Positions 17,407-26,363 of a stretch of 64,000 bases of DNA are shown here, in pieces (position 1 is the first letter of the stretch; each line of letters starts with the position of its first letter). The DNA comes from Convivina intestini (lineage in GTDB: Bacteria; Bacillota; Bacilli; Lactobacillales; Lactobacillaceae). Under the pieces are notes generated by a model. It saw nothing but the letters and a program-made list of their open reading frames with translations. It did not search any database and was not told where the DNA came from. The stretch covers positions 6,102 to 70,101 of the forward strand of contig NZ_QEKT01000001.1 of assembly GCF_003096575.1 (NCBI RefSeq). Reading direction: 5' to 3'. The translations under genes and the position numbers were made by a program.

Positions 17407-17958
17407 ATGAGTAAGAATAATTCATTGTCAGCGTTAACGATTTCGGCCGCCTTTTTGGCACTTTTGATTGTGATGGGGATGATTCCAGGAATACCGTTGG
17501 GGGTAATTCCAGTACCAATTGTCGTGCAAAACTTAGGGGTCATGTTGATTACGCTCTTGTTAGGAGCTAAACGGGGCACTGCAGTCATGGCCGTCTTCAT
17601 GATTTTAATTGCATTGGGATTACCAATTTTATCCGGTGGTCGTGGTGGCTGGGTGGTCTTTATGGGACCCAGTGCCGGATATATCATTTCTTGGTTATTC
17701 ATGCCAATTATTTACAATGGCATCCTTAAAAGGTTACCAAATCCTGGCAGTTGGTGGGTAAAAGGGATTTTACTCTGGGTAATCAGTATTATCTGGGTTT
17801 ATGGTATCGGTACACTTTTCTTAAGTAGCAGTGCCCATCTACCTTTCTGGTCTGCCTTAGTAGCTAATGGGTTCTTTATTATTGGTGATACAATTAAAGT
17901 AGTTTTGGCAGTCATCATTGCCATGGCAGTTTCGCGCATGCCCGCCATGGCTGATTAA
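17407..17958 (+). CDS. bioY: Biotin ECF transporter S component BioY
   Basis: 183 residues with six hydrophobic helices. The N-terminal P-V-P-I-V-V-Q-N-L-G-V (about 37-47), the L-G-L-P-I-L-S-G-G-R-G-G segment and the G-P-S-A-G-Y-I motif match BioY, which binds biotin and couples to the shared ECF AAT module encoded elsewhere. It precedes birA by 14 nt, so biotin uptake and biotin ligation/sensing form one operon under a probable BirA operator. Confidence 0.95.
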   Translation: MSKNNSLSALTISAAFLALLIVMGMIPGIPLGVIPVPIVVQNLGVMLITLLLGAKRGTAVMAVFMILIALGLPILSGGRGGWVVFMGPSAGYIISWLFMPIIYNGILKRLPNPGSWWVKGILLWVISIIWVYGIGTLFLSSSAHLPFWSALVANGFFIIGDTIKVVLAVIIAMAVSRMPAMAD

Positions 17959-17972
17959 TAAAGGAGATAAAC

Positions 17973-18968
17973 ATGGTGGAAAGTACCAAAAACTTAGTTC
18001 TCGCAGAGTTTTTGCAGCACCCGCAAGAATGGTTATCTGGTGATCTTTTGGCCAACCAACTTGGTATTAGCCGTGAGTCAGTTTGGAAGGCAATTCGTTC
18101 CTTAAAGGCCAGTGGTCACCAAATTGAAAGTAAGAAAAAAAGCGGTTATTGTTACCAAGGAAGTTTAAAGTTAGATCCACAGGTAGTAGCTAATTATCAA
18201 CAGATAAAACCAGCTGTTAAAGTCCTCTGTTTTGATGAGGTTGCTTCAACTCAGATTAATGCCAAGGACTATATTAGTAAAAATACAATTGATGCACCGG
18301 TTGCCATTACCGCTGAAGGTCAATTCGGTGGATATGGTCGGCAGGGACGTCATTTTGTTAGTCCCAGCGGCCGGGGGATTTATGTCAGTTTGATTTTGCC
18401 GGTGAAAGATTCTAAATTAGAACCCGGTCTATTAACTACCAGTGCTGCAATTGCGGCTATTCGAGCTTTGAGTAGTTTTTTTCCCAACAAAGATTTTCAA
18501 GTGAAATGGGTGAATGATTTACTCCTTAATAATCATAAAATCGGCGGGATTATCACTGAAGCAACGATGGACTTGGAGAGTCAGCACTATTCAGCGGTGA
18601 TTATTGGTTTGGGGTTGAACCTATTGCCGGTTGATTTTCCAGCTGAAATTAGAGCTAAAGCGGGGAGTGTCATGGATGAAAGTGATCCGGCAGTTGACCG
18701 TAATGTAATTTTAGCTAAAATTTTGGATGAATTAGTATTAATGTCGACTAACTACCAAAATGGTGATTACTTAGATGAATATCGAGAAAAATTGATTTTA
18801 ACAAATCAAGAAGTGACCGTCCAGGTTGGTAGTGAGTTCATCAATGGTCGGGTTACCGGTATTGATGATCAGGGTTCTTTGCTGCTAATCAATGAACAAG
18901 GACAAGCTGAAACCATTTATAGTGGGGAAGTTACTAAAATTAAGTTGTTATCTAATTTGAATTTATAA
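17973..18968 (+). CDS. birA: Biotin-[acetyl-CoA-carboxylase] ligase / biotin repressor BirA
   Basis: 331 residues in three parts. An N-terminal winged helix-turn-helix (about 5-60; S-R-E-S-V-W-K-A-I) binds the operator. The central BPL catalytic domain carries E-G-Q-F-G-G-Y-G-R-Q-G-R and V-K-W-V-N-D-L. A C-terminal SH3-like domain follows. It makes biotinyl-5'-AMP, transfers it to the biotin carboxyl carrier, and represses bioY when biotin is abundant. AAAGGAGAT lies before the ATG. Confidence 0.95.
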   Translation: MVESTKNLVLAEFLQHPQEWLSGDLLANQLGISRESVWKAIRSLKASGHQIESKKKSGYCYQGSLKLDPQVVANYQQIKPAVKVLCFDEVASTQINAKDYISKNTIDAPVAITAEGQFGGYGRQGRHFVSPSGRGIYVSLILPVKDSKLEPGLLTTSAAIAAIRALSSFFPNKDFQVKWVNDLLLNNHKIGGIITEATMDLESQHYSAVIIGLGLNLLPVDFPAEIRAKAGSVMDESDPAVDRNVILAKILDELVLMSTNYQNGDYLDEYREKLILTNQEVTVQVGSEFINGRVTGIDDQGSLLLINEQGQAETIYSGEVTKIKLLSNLNL

Positions 18969-19003
18969 AAAAATGACACTATCATCAAGATAGTGTCATT
19001 TTG
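18967..19003 (+). terminator. Bidirectional terminator between birA and ilvE
   Basis: A perfect 13-bp stem (18971-18983 with 18989-19001) with A-run upstream and T-run downstream, between convergent genes. Confidence 0.9.
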
Positions 19004-19007
19004 ATTT

Positions 19008-20048
19008 TTACTGGAGGGGTACATCAACTACCCAGCCTTCAGGGCCAGGTTGATCACCATTTTGAATAGCGGTTAGGCGATCGTAAAGCTTTTGGGTCCA
19101 AGGACCGACTTCGGTTTCGGAGTAGAAGACATGCTTCTTACCGTTATGGGTAATGGATCCAACCGGCGAGATGACCGCCGCGGTACCCATAGCACCGGCT
19201 TCAGCGAATTGATCCAAATCATTGATTGAAATAGTCGTTTCTTCGGGTTGCAAGCCCATTTCTTCGGCTATAGCCAAAAGCGAGTATTTAGTAACCGATG
19301 GTAGAATAGAAGGTGACTTAGGTGTTAGGAAACGGCCATCCTTGGTAATCCCAAAGAAGTTAGCCGAACCCAATTCTTCGATATTCTCATGCAAACGGGG
19401 ATCTAAGTAAACAACATCCGAATAACCGGCTTCGTGAGCCTCTTTACCGGGCAACATGGAGGCAGCGTAGTTACCACCAGCCTTAGCTTGACCAGTACCA
19501 CCATGGGCAGCCCGGTCATAGGAATTAGTGACATAGGCGGTTGGGGTCAAGCCACCTTTATAGTAGGCACCAACGGGTGTGGCATAGACTTCAAATACAT
19601 ACTCATCAGCTGGATGAACCCCAACGACGGGACCATTTCCAATTTGGAATGGTCGCAAGTACAAGGTCGCACCGGTACCATATGGTGGCACAAAGTCTTG
19701 ATTGGCCTTGACAACTTCTTTCAAGGCCTCAACAAACTGTTCTTGCGGAAATTCGGCCATCAGCAAACGATCAGCTGAGCGCTGAATACGGGCCGCATTC
19801 ATATCGGGGCGGAATAGATTCACACCACCATCTTTACGACGATAGGCTTTTAAACCTTCAAAAATGTTTTGACCATAATGGAGGCCAGTAGCTGCTTCAT
19901 GAATTGGCAATGTTGATGAAGTTTCAAGTCCACCAGCACTCCACTTACCGTCCTTGTAGTAGGCGCGGTAACGGTAGGGCAGGTCATGATATTCAAAACC
20001 CAAATCGTTCCAATCAAAGTCGCTTGGTTGTGCTTTTTTCTCTGTCAT
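19008..20048 (-). CDS. ilvE: Branched-chain amino acid aminotransferase
   Basis: 346 residues, a class IV PLP enzyme. The PLP lysine is predicted at about Lys189 in G-Q-A-K-A-G-G-N-Y-A-A-S. H-Y-G-Q-N-I-F-E-G-L-K-A-Y (about 57-69) and the R-A-A-H-G-G-T-G block fit the longer BCAT subfamily of Gram-positives. It interconverts Leu/Ile/Val and their 2-oxo acids; in lactic acid bacteria it is usually the first step of branched-chain catabolism. CGGAGGG precedes the ATG. It is monocistronic on the minus strand. Confidence 0.94.
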   Translation of the reverse strand: MTEKKAQPSDFDWNDLGFEYHDLPYRYRAYYKDGKWSAGGLETSSTLPIHEAATGLHYGQNIFEGLKAYRRKDGGVNLFRPDMNAARIQRSADRLLMAEFPQEQFVEALKEVVKANQDFVPPYGTGATLYLRPFQIGNGPVVGVHPADEYVFEVYATPVGAYYKGGLTPTAYVTNSYDRAAHGGTGQAKAGGNYAASMLPGKEAHEAGYSDVVYLDPRLHENIEELGSANFFGITKDGRFLTPKSPSILPSVTKYSLLAIAEEMGLQPEETTISINDLDQFAEAGAMGTAAVISPVGSITHNGKKHVFYSETEVGPWTQKLYDRLTAIQNGDQPGPEGWVVDVPLQ

Positions 20049-20198
20049 TTAAATCCCTCCGAGTTATTTATGATATTTACATTAAAAAATTATAATACAA
20101 ATATAACCCTTTGTTAGTAAAAATAAAAGGTGGAATTTAAATTCTGTTAGAATAGAAATAGACCATTATCAATTTGAATCCAATCAAAGGAGTCGTTC

Positions 20199-20795
20199 AT
20201 GCCCTTCATCTTAGCCTCCAATAATTCTGCAAAAACCCAAGAAATTGCCATTTTAGCGCAAGAAATGGGTCAAAAGATTATTAATTATCGTGAGTTATCC
20301 AACCAGAAATTATCTTTTCCAGCCGAGAGTACCAATTCTCAACGGCATAATGCCCTAACTAAGGCCCGTTTTATTCATCAAGCTTTTCCGGATGAATATG
20401 TTTTAGCCGACGATACTGGTCTCTATTTAGACGCCTACCCGCAGCGCTTTGGTGTGGTAACCGCCCGCGAGTTTAAAGAAAAGGGAATTATTGGTACTCA
20501 GGCCGAACAAGAGTACATTTTGAGCCTATATCAACCGGGACAGGATCGCTCGGCCTGTCTTTTAGCAGTAATGGCCCTGATTACCCCGAGTGGACAGGAA
20601 TTGTTGGCCTGGGGCAAAGGGGGCGTACGGATTGCCGATAATATTCGTGGGGGTCAATGGCTAGATGGCTTGGATAATATTTTAGAAGCTGAAAATGGCT
20701 TGACCCTTTCGGAAATGTCTTTGGAAGAGGTAGTCGGCTATCATGATCGTTCCCGCGCCTTGGCCACCTTGCTAAAGGCTTTGCCCAAAGGCTAA
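20199..20795 (+). CDS. Non-canonical purine NTP pyrophosphatase (XTP/dITP diphosphatase)
   Basis: 198 residues. The N-terminal S-N-N-S-A-K-T-Q-E-I (Ham1-type SNNxxK) and the L-A-D-D-T-G-L (metal-binding) motif near residue 70 identify the ITPase/RdgB superfamily, which hydrolyses ITP, XTP and dITP to monophosphates to keep deaminated purines out of nucleic acids. It is diverged: the usual P-G-V-Y-S-A-R-Y block reads R-F-G-V-V-T-A-R-E-F. AAAGGAG lies upstream. Confidence 0.85.
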   Translation: MPFILASNNSAKTQEIAILAQEMGQKIINYRELSNQKLSFPAESTNSQRHNALTKARFIHQAFPDEYVLADDTGLYLDAYPQRFGVVTAREFKEKGIIGTQAEQEYILSLYQPGQDRSACLLAVMALITPSGQELLAWGKGGVRIADNIRGGQWLDGLDNILEAENGLTLSEMSLEEVVGYHDRSRALATLLKALPKG

Positions 20796-20849
20796 ACCGT
20801 GCTAAAATAGCGGAGTCCGTTTGACGGTATTTGTTGACAGGAGAATCTA

Positions 20850-21881
20850 ATGAGTGTTGAATTAAGTCCTTATTGGCAAAAAATAGTGGCCAATGCTAAA
20901 AATCCAGACGGGTCAGCGCGACCATTTTTTAGTATGGCGCCCATGGAAGCCGTCACTGATACGGTTTTTCGTCGGGTCATTGCCCAATCGGCTGGACCGG
21001 ATGTGTACTATACCGAATTTACCAATGCCAGTTCAATGGTTCATCCCAAGGCAAAATTTTCCGTACAGGGACGTTTGGCGGTAGCCCCTGGCGAACAGCA
21101 ACCGATTGCCCAGCTATGGGGTTCCCGTCCTGAAGAATTAGCTGGTGCAGTTAAATTACTGCCGAAAATGGGCTATCAAGCCGTTGATTTGAACATGGGT
21201 TGTCCAGATGGTACGGTCATTAAAAATAGTGCTGGTTCCGATTTGATTCGGCATCCCGATCGGGCACTGGCTCTAATTGAGGCCGGCAAGCAGGCTGGTA
21301 TACCACTTTCCGTCAAAACCCGGTTGGGATTTTACCGAGCCGAAGAGTTCCGTGAATGGTTGCCCATCTTACTACAGGCCGATATTCAAGTTCTAACGGT
21401 CCATTTACGTTCGCGTAAGGAGATGTCCAAAGCACCGGCTCACTATGAGTACATTGATGAAATTCTAGCTATGCGTGATGAGCTAGCACCGCAAACTTTA
21501 ATTCAATTTAATGGTGATATTGCTGATTATCAGGCGGGGATGGCGTTAGCTAAAGCCCATCCAGGAATTGATGGCCTTATGATTGGCCGGGGCGTGTTAG
21601 AAAATCCGTACGCCTTTGAACCGGTGGTTAAAAAACATAGTTTGGCTGAGTCAATTAGCTTGTTAGAATTACAATTACAACTGTTTGACGAAGTTAATAC
21701 GGCCAAAATGCCCAAGCATTTTGAAGCCTTGAAGCGTTACTTTAAGATTTATTTACGGGGCTTTCCACACGCGGCCCATCTGCGTTTACAGCTAATGGAA
21801 ACCCACAGTACTGCGGAAGTGCGCGAAATTTTAGCGGCTGAAAAGCCACGGGTATTGGCTTTTGATCAAGGGCAAGCTTAA
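20850..21881 (+). CDS. tRNA-dihydrouridine synthase
   Basis: 343 residues, an FMN-dependent TIM-barrel enzyme reducing uridines in tRNA D-loops. Motifs are S-M-A-P-M-E-A-V-T-D-T-V-F-R (N-terminus), D-L-N-M-G-C-P (catalytic Cys), S-V-K-T-R-L-G, and L-M-I-G-R-G-V-L (FMN phosphate). Which Dus subclass and position is modified cannot be told by eye. ACAGGAG precedes the ATG. A long hairpin terminator follows. Confidence 0.9.
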   Translation: MSVELSPYWQKIVANAKNPDGSARPFFSMAPMEAVTDTVFRRVIAQSAGPDVYYTEFTNASSMVHPKAKFSVQGRLAVAPGEQQPIAQLWGSRPEELAGAVKLLPKMGYQAVDLNMGCPDGTVIKNSAGSDLIRHPDRALALIEAGKQAGIPLSVKTRLGFYRAEEFREWLPILLQADIQVLTVHLRSRKEMSKAPAHYEYIDEILAMRDELAPQTLIQFNGDIADYQAGMALAKAHPGIDGLMIGRGVLENPYAFEPVVKKHSLAESISLLELQLQLFDEVNTAKMPKHFEALKRYFKIYLRGFPHAAHLRLQLMETHSTAEVREILAAEKPRVLAFDQGQA

Positions 21882-21918
21882 GTTTTATCAGTAAATAATT
21901 TAATAATTTTTTGGTTGA

Positions 21919-21976
21919 GGTCATACTCAAGGCGAACACTTGCGGGGGAGCGGTGTTCCTTTGAGTGGCCTTTTTT
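21919..21976 (+). terminator. Long hairpin terminator after dus
   Basis: Three stacked stems (GGTCA/TGGCC; CTCAAGG/CTTTGAG; GAACACT/GGTGTTC) with small bulges form a ~50-nt hairpin followed by six T. It is longer than the others in the window, so an attenuator for the downstream antiporter is possible. Confidence 0.75.
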
Positions 21977-21999
21977 GTTTGAAATGAAAGTGAGAAATC

Positions 22000-23157
22000 A
22001 TGATATTAATGAATTTAATAATTGTTTTGTTAGCCAGCTTAGTGTTTAGTTACCTAGCTAATTGCATCAAATTACCGCTAGTGGTGGGGCAATTAGTCGC
22101 AGGAATTGTCGTAGGACCAGCACTTTTAAACTGGGTTAATCCCAGTACTGTCTTGGCATTTTTGACCGAAATCGGCTTGATAATTTTAATGTTTTTAGCC
22201 GGTTTAGATAGTAATCTTTCCCTGTTAAAAAAATATCTTAAACCAGCAACGGTGGTCGCTGTAGCTGGTGTCTTGGTTCCCTTATTGTTTTTTTTATATT
22301 TTGGCTGGCAATTTCATTATTCTGGACAGTATACTTGGCTCTTGGCCGTATTATTTTCGGCAACCTCTGTTTCAATTACGGCTCAGGTATTGAGTCAGTA
22401 TAATCGTTTGGATTCGGTTGCAGGGGTGACCATTTTGGGGGCAGCCGTGGTTGACGATCTTTTGGCTGTACTAATGTGGACCTTCTACGCCGCCTATTTT
22501 AAGCTTAATGGAACAAGTACTAGTCAGCCCCTGTGGCTACAATTGATGATCTTACTGACTACTTTAATTCTTTTGGTGATTTTTTTATGGAAAATTATGC
22601 CCCGATTAATTAATTTGATTAATCCAGTTGATTTACCAGGATTTTTTGGTGGTTTTTGTCTATTATTGTTACTAGGACTGAGTTACCTAGGCGAACAGGT
22701 AGGGCTTTCCAGTGCGATTACCGCCTTTTTGATTGGTTTGTTTTTGGCCCAATCGCCTCTTAAAAAGAAAATTCAAGATCAAATAGCGCCTATTGGAGAA
22801 AATTTTTTAATACCAGTTTTCTTTGCTGGGATTGGCTTAAATATCACGCTCAAAGGCCAATTAAGCCAACTTTTAGTCATTGTTTTGATGACCTTGATTG
22901 CTATTTTGTCTAAATGGTTAGGGGCTGCTGCTGGTGCCAAAATCATGAAAATCAATCGCTTAGACAGTGCCATGATTGGAACCGGCATGGTTTCGCGGGG
23001 GGAGATGGCCTTGGTAATTGCCAATTTAGCTTTGGCTAGCAATGTTTTAACAGCTAAAAGTTATGCCACCTTAAGCATTGTGGTCCTACTAACGACAATT
23101 TTCACGCCAATTGTTTTACGGTGGCAATTAGGCCTAAATGGTCGGGCGAATTTTTGA
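22000..23157 (+). CDS. CPA2-family cation:proton antiporter
   Basis: 385 residues with about 12 transmembrane helices. The N-terminal K-L-P-L-V-V-G-Q-L-V-A-G-I-V-V-G-P, the F-L-A-G-L-D segment near residue 68, the A-A-V-V-D-D-L-L-A (Asp-Asp ion-binding pair, ~150) and the C-terminal G-M-V-S-R-G-E-M-A-L block are standard for the KefB/NapA group. It exchanges Na+ or K+ for H+ in pH and salt homeostasis. No C-terminal RCK domain is present. Its TGA overlaps a possible murE upstream start. Confidence 0.9.
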   Translation: MILMNLIIVLLASLVFSYLANCIKLPLVVGQLVAGIVVGPALLNWVNPSTVLAFLTEIGLIILMFLAGLDSNLSLLKKYLKPATVVAVAGVLVPLLFFLYFGWQFHYSGQYTWLLAVLFSATSVSITAQVLSQYNRLDSVAGVTILGAAVVDDLLAVLMWTFYAAYFKLNGTSTSQPLWLQLMILLTTLILLVIFLWKIMPRLINLINPVDLPGFFGGFCLLLLLGLSYLGEQVGLSSAITAFLIGLFLAQSPLKKKIQDQIAPIGENFLIPVFFAGIGLNITLKGQLSQLLVIVLMTLIAILSKWLGAAAGAKIMKINRLDSAMIGTGMVSRGEMALVIANLALASNVLTAKSYATLSIVVLLTTIFTPIVLRWQLGLNGRANF

Positions 23158-23177
23158 TGATTTGCTATAATATTGGT

Positions 23178-24659
23178 ATGCAATTAACTAGTCAAAAAAT
23201 TACCCAATTACTGAATCAACATCAACTTTTAAAAGATGCTCCCCAAGGAAATAATTTACTTTTTGAGTTTTTACACTATGATAGTCGGCAAGTGCGACCG
23301 GACACCCTATTTGTAGTCAAAGGGGCTTTTAAAGCTGAATATCTACAAGGAATAGCTGGGGTTAGAGCCTTGGTGACCGAAAAGCCCCTCGAATGGGATG
23401 GCCCCCAATGGATTGTGACTGACAGCCAAAAAGCTTTGGCGGTTTTGTCGATGGCCTATTTTGACTATCCGCAAAAGCAGTTATGGATTGGTGCCTTTAC
23501 TGGTACAAAGGGGAAAACGACTGCTGCTTACTTTGCCTACTACATGTTAAAAGCAGCGACAGGCAATAAAACTGCCTTATTTTCCACGGTTGATCGCATC
23601 ACCGGACCAACGGCCCAAGACCGGCATAAGTCCGATTTGACGACGCCGGAATCTTATGAACTCTTCAAAGATATGCGCCGGGCCGTCGATAATGGGATGA
23701 CCCATTTGGTGATGGAAGTCAGTTCTCAGGCCTATTTGCGTAACCGAGTTTACGGCTTAGATTATCAAGTTGGTGCTTTTTTGAATATTTCGCCAGATCA
23801 TATCGGCCCTAATGAGCATCCAACTTTTGAAGACTACTTGGCTCACAAGTTAATGCTGTTTGACCATTCCAAGCAGGTGATTGTCAACGCTGAAAGTGAT
23901 CACTTAGAACAAATTATGAAGCGGGCGCAGGAAAATCATGACCATGTTTATACCTATGGAGCCGGTGGTGAGTTTACCTACCTTTCGCATGAAAGTGCCA
24001 TTCATGAGAGCCGTTTTACCGTTAATGCCTGCTCACTAACTGAGATGGAGGGGGATTACCGGCTAAATGTACCGGGTGACTTTAATGAGTCCAATGCCAT
24101 GGCGGCCTTGATTATGGTCGCTTTAGCCGGGGCTAAGCATGGCGACATGGTACAGGGACTTGATCAGGTTGTTATTCCTGGGCGGATGTTAAGCTTACCA
24201 ATTGCCGGGCATGGTGTAACCTTTGTGGATTATGCTCATAATTATGCCTCCATGTCAGCCTTATTGAGTTTTGCCCAGGATCAGTATCCTGAGGGCAAGG
24301 TGATTGTCGTAGTGGGTTCACCTGGAAATAAAGGAGTGTCTAGGCGAGCTGATTTTGGAAAAGTGATTTCTAAGTTAGCCGATGAAGTCTATTTGACGGC
24401 TGATGACCCTCAGTATGAGGATCCACAAGCAATTGCCCAGGCAATCGCCCAACATATTACCAATCCGCACGTGAAGATTCACTATCAAATGGATCGAATT
24501 AAAGCAATCCATACAGCCATTGATGAAGCTGGTCCAGAAGACATTGTCGTTGTGGCGGGTAAGGGCGAAGATCCTTACCAAAAGATTAATGGCCAGGATG
24601 TGCCCTATATTGGTGATTATGCGGTGGTAGTGGCCTATCAAAAGCAGGAAGCACAGTAA
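23178..24659 (+). CDS. murE: UDP-N-acetylmuramyl-tripeptide synthetase MurE
   Basis: A 493-residue Mur ligase. An N-terminal UDP-binding domain is followed by the ATP loop G-T-K-G-K-T-T at 109-115, a central domain with S-D-L-T-T-P-E-S-Y-E-L, and a C-terminal domain with D-D-P-Q where DAP-type enzymes have DNPR, so the third residue added is probably not mDAP and likely L-Lys. It acts in the cytoplasm in peptidoglycan precursor synthesis. ATG 23178 is preferred by family N-terminus. A TATAAT at 23166-23171 lies only 6 nt before it and no clear SD is seen; ATG 23157 overlapping the antiporter stop is an alternative. Confidence 0.92.
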   Translation: MQLTSQKITQLLNQHQLLKDAPQGNNLLFEFLHYDSRQVRPDTLFVVKGAFKAEYLQGIAGVRALVTEKPLEWDGPQWIVTDSQKALAVLSMAYFDYPQKQLWIGAFTGTKGKTTAAYFAYYMLKAATGNKTALFSTVDRITGPTAQDRHKSDLTTPESYELFKDMRRAVDNGMTHLVMEVSSQAYLRNRVYGLDYQVGAFLNISPDHIGPNEHPTFEDYLAHKLMLFDHSKQVIVNAESDHLEQIMKRAQENHDHVYTYGAGGEFTYLSHESAIHESRFTVNACSLTEMEGDYRLNVPGDFNESNAMAALIMVALAGAKHGDMVQGLDQVVIPGRMLSLPIAGHGVTFVDYAHNYASMSALLSFAQDQYPEGKVIVVVGSPGNKGVSRRADFGKVISKLADEVYLTADDPQYEDPQAIAQAIAQHITNPHVKIHYQMDRIKAIHTAIDEAGPEDIVVVAGKGEDPYQKINGQDVPYIGDYAVVVAYQKQEAQ

Positions 24660-24660
24660 A

Positions 24661-25890
24661 ATGACGGATTGGTATAGAGATAAAAAAATTTTACTAGCTG
24701 TTTCGGGTGGCATTGCCGCCTACAAGGCGGCCGAGTTAACCCGTCTGTTAATCAAGCAGGGGGCCCAGGTTCGGGTGATGATGACCCAAGCAGCCCAAGC
24801 TTTTATACCAGCTAAAACTTTAGCAATTTTATCGCAAAATCCTGTGCTAACGGATGCCAGTTGGCAAAGAGATGGGGACACAGTTGATCATGTTGCCTGG
24901 GCTAATTGGGCTAATCTCATTTTAGTAGTACCGGCGACTGCTAATTTAATCGGAAAGATTGCCCAAGGATTGGCTGATGATGTGGTATCAACGACCATTA
25001 TGGCTAGTCGGGCTGATAAAGTTTTGGCGCCAGCCATGAATGATGGCATGTGGGCTAGTCCAGCGTTACAACGTAATATTAGTCAATTGAAAGCTGATGA
25101 TTGGCTAATCATTGATCCAGTTACTGGCTTCTTGGCCGAGGGTTATGAAGGCACCGGCCGTTTAGCGGATTTAAATGACATTGTGAATCAACTACCAATT
25201 CGTTTATTAGCCCGAGTAGATAACATCTTAAAGGATAAACAGGTGGTGATTACTGCTGGGGGCACCCAAGAGGCACTGGATCCGGTCCGTTATTTAACCA
25301 ACCGTTCTTCGGGAAAGATGGGTTATGCCTTGGCTGAGGCCGCCGCTGAGCGTGGTGCTCAGGTTATCTTGATTGCTACGGTTAAGCGTCCGGTACCTTA
25401 TGGCGTAAAGCTTATAAAGGTTAGTGATACCCAATCCATGTTAGGTGCGGTAGAGTCGTATTTGCCAGGTGCGAGTGTATTTATTGCAGCCGCGGCGGTT
25501 TCTGATTTTCGGCCCGTCCAATTGGCCAAAAATAAAATTAAGAAGATGCCGGGACAGACAAGTTGGCAATTAGCCTTAACTTTGAATCCAGATATTTTAG
25601 CAACCGTTGGTCAAGCTAAAAAGCCACAACAGGTTGTCGTGGGTTTTGCCGCAGAAACGCAGAATTTAGCTGACAACGCGCAAAAAAAGCTAGCTAGTAA
25701 AGGGGCCGATATGATTGTTGCTAATGATGTTAGTGACCAAGCAGCCGGCTTTAATAGTAATGACAATGCAGTGATTCTGTTTATCAAAAATCAATCACCG
25801 CAAACAGTGGCATTGGCCGATAAGTTGGTTATTGCGCGTAAAATTATCGATCAAACAATGGCCTTGCTGGCCAGTAAGGTGCTAGAATAA
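24661..25890 (+). CDS. coaBC: Bifunctional phosphopantothenoylcysteine decarboxylase/phosphopantothenate-cysteine ligase
   Basis: A 409-residue fusion. The N-terminal FMN flavoprotein CoaC (about 1-180) has G-G-I-A-A-Y-K, D-H-V-A-W-A-N-W-A and A-P-A-M-N-D-G-M-W. The C-terminal CoaB (about 190-409) has T-A-G-G-T-Q-E and R-Y-L-T-N-R-S-S-G-K-M-G. It performs two consecutive steps of CoA synthesis from 4'-phosphopantothenate. It begins 1 nt after the murE stop, and DUF2187 follows, suggesting one operon. Confidence 0.95.
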   Translation: MTDWYRDKKILLAVSGGIAAYKAAELTRLLIKQGAQVRVMMTQAAQAFIPAKTLAILSQNPVLTDASWQRDGDTVDHVAWANWANLILVVPATANLIGKIAQGLADDVVSTTIMASRADKVLAPAMNDGMWASPALQRNISQLKADDWLIIDPVTGFLAEGYEGTGRLADLNDIVNQLPIRLLARVDNILKDKQVVITAGGTQEALDPVRYLTNRSSGKMGYALAEAAAERGAQVILIATVKRPVPYGVKLIKVSDTQSMLGAVESYLPGASVFIAAAAVSDFRPVQLAKNKIKKMPGQTSWQLALTLNPDILATVGQAKKPQQVVVGFAAETQNLADNAQKKLASKGADMIVANDVSDQAAGFNSNDNAVILFIKNQSPQTVALADKLVIARKIIDQTMALLASKVLE

Positions 25891-25942
25891 AGCATCTAAA
25901 TATGATAAAATAATATTTCATGTAAGGTGAACGGAGGCCAAA

Positions 25943-26200
25943 ATGAGTAAGGCAGAAGAAGAACAAGCTGCAAAGTTTCATGTGGGGGATGTCCTATTGG
26001 CCCCTGCCTATGGCAATTTAGAAAAACCATTTACCGGTAAAGTTGAAAAGGTTTACGAAAATGCTTTATTGGTTGAAATTGTTGAGAATGCACCGGCTGA
26101 TCAACCAGCAGTGAACGAAATGAACCATCGGGCCATTGTCCGTATGGCTGAGGTTGAGGTAATTCAGGCTGCTCCAGCTCCAGAAGAACAAGCCGATTAA
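25943..26200 (+). CDS. DUF2187 family small protein
   Basis: 85 residues. A central KOW-like beta-barrel (F-H-V-G-D-V-L at 14-20, then G-K-V-E-K-V-Y-E-N-A-L-L-V-E-I) resembles DUF2187 (YkvS-like) proteins. The Ala/Pro/Glu-rich C-terminus is disordered and acidic. Function unknown; nucleic-acid or ribosome association is only suggested by the fold. ACGGAGG precedes the ATG. Confidence 0.6.
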   Translation: MSKAEEEQAAKFHVGDVLLAPAYGNLEKPFTGKVEKVYENALLVEIVENAPADQPAVNEMNHRAIVRMAEVEVIQAAPAPEEQAD

Positions 26201-26260
26201 TATTTTAGCTAAGGCTACTACTAGAAAGACTTGTTGTTGGGTTAGCACGGTCGCGCAAGC

Positions 26261-26300
26261 AGGGCTCGTCTCTTGATTTAATCGGGAGAGAGCCCTTTTA
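26261..26300 (+). terminator. Terminator of the murE-coaBC-DUF2187 unit
   Basis: AGGGCTC/GAGCCCT outer stem (26261-26267 with 26290-26296) with a partly paired interior, followed by TTTTAATTT. argS has its own promoter downstream (TATAAT near 26331). Confidence 0.8.
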
Positions 26301-26363
26301 ATTTACTAGTTCAATGAGAATTGATACAGTATAATAGTATTAATTAACCGAAAGGATTGTTAT

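Noticed and set aside
26220-26300. T-box riboswitch before argS
   Set aside because: The segment GGGTTAGCACGGTCGCG only faintly resembles a T-box. There is no Stem I room or TGGN bulge, and argS has its own promoter downstream of the terminator.
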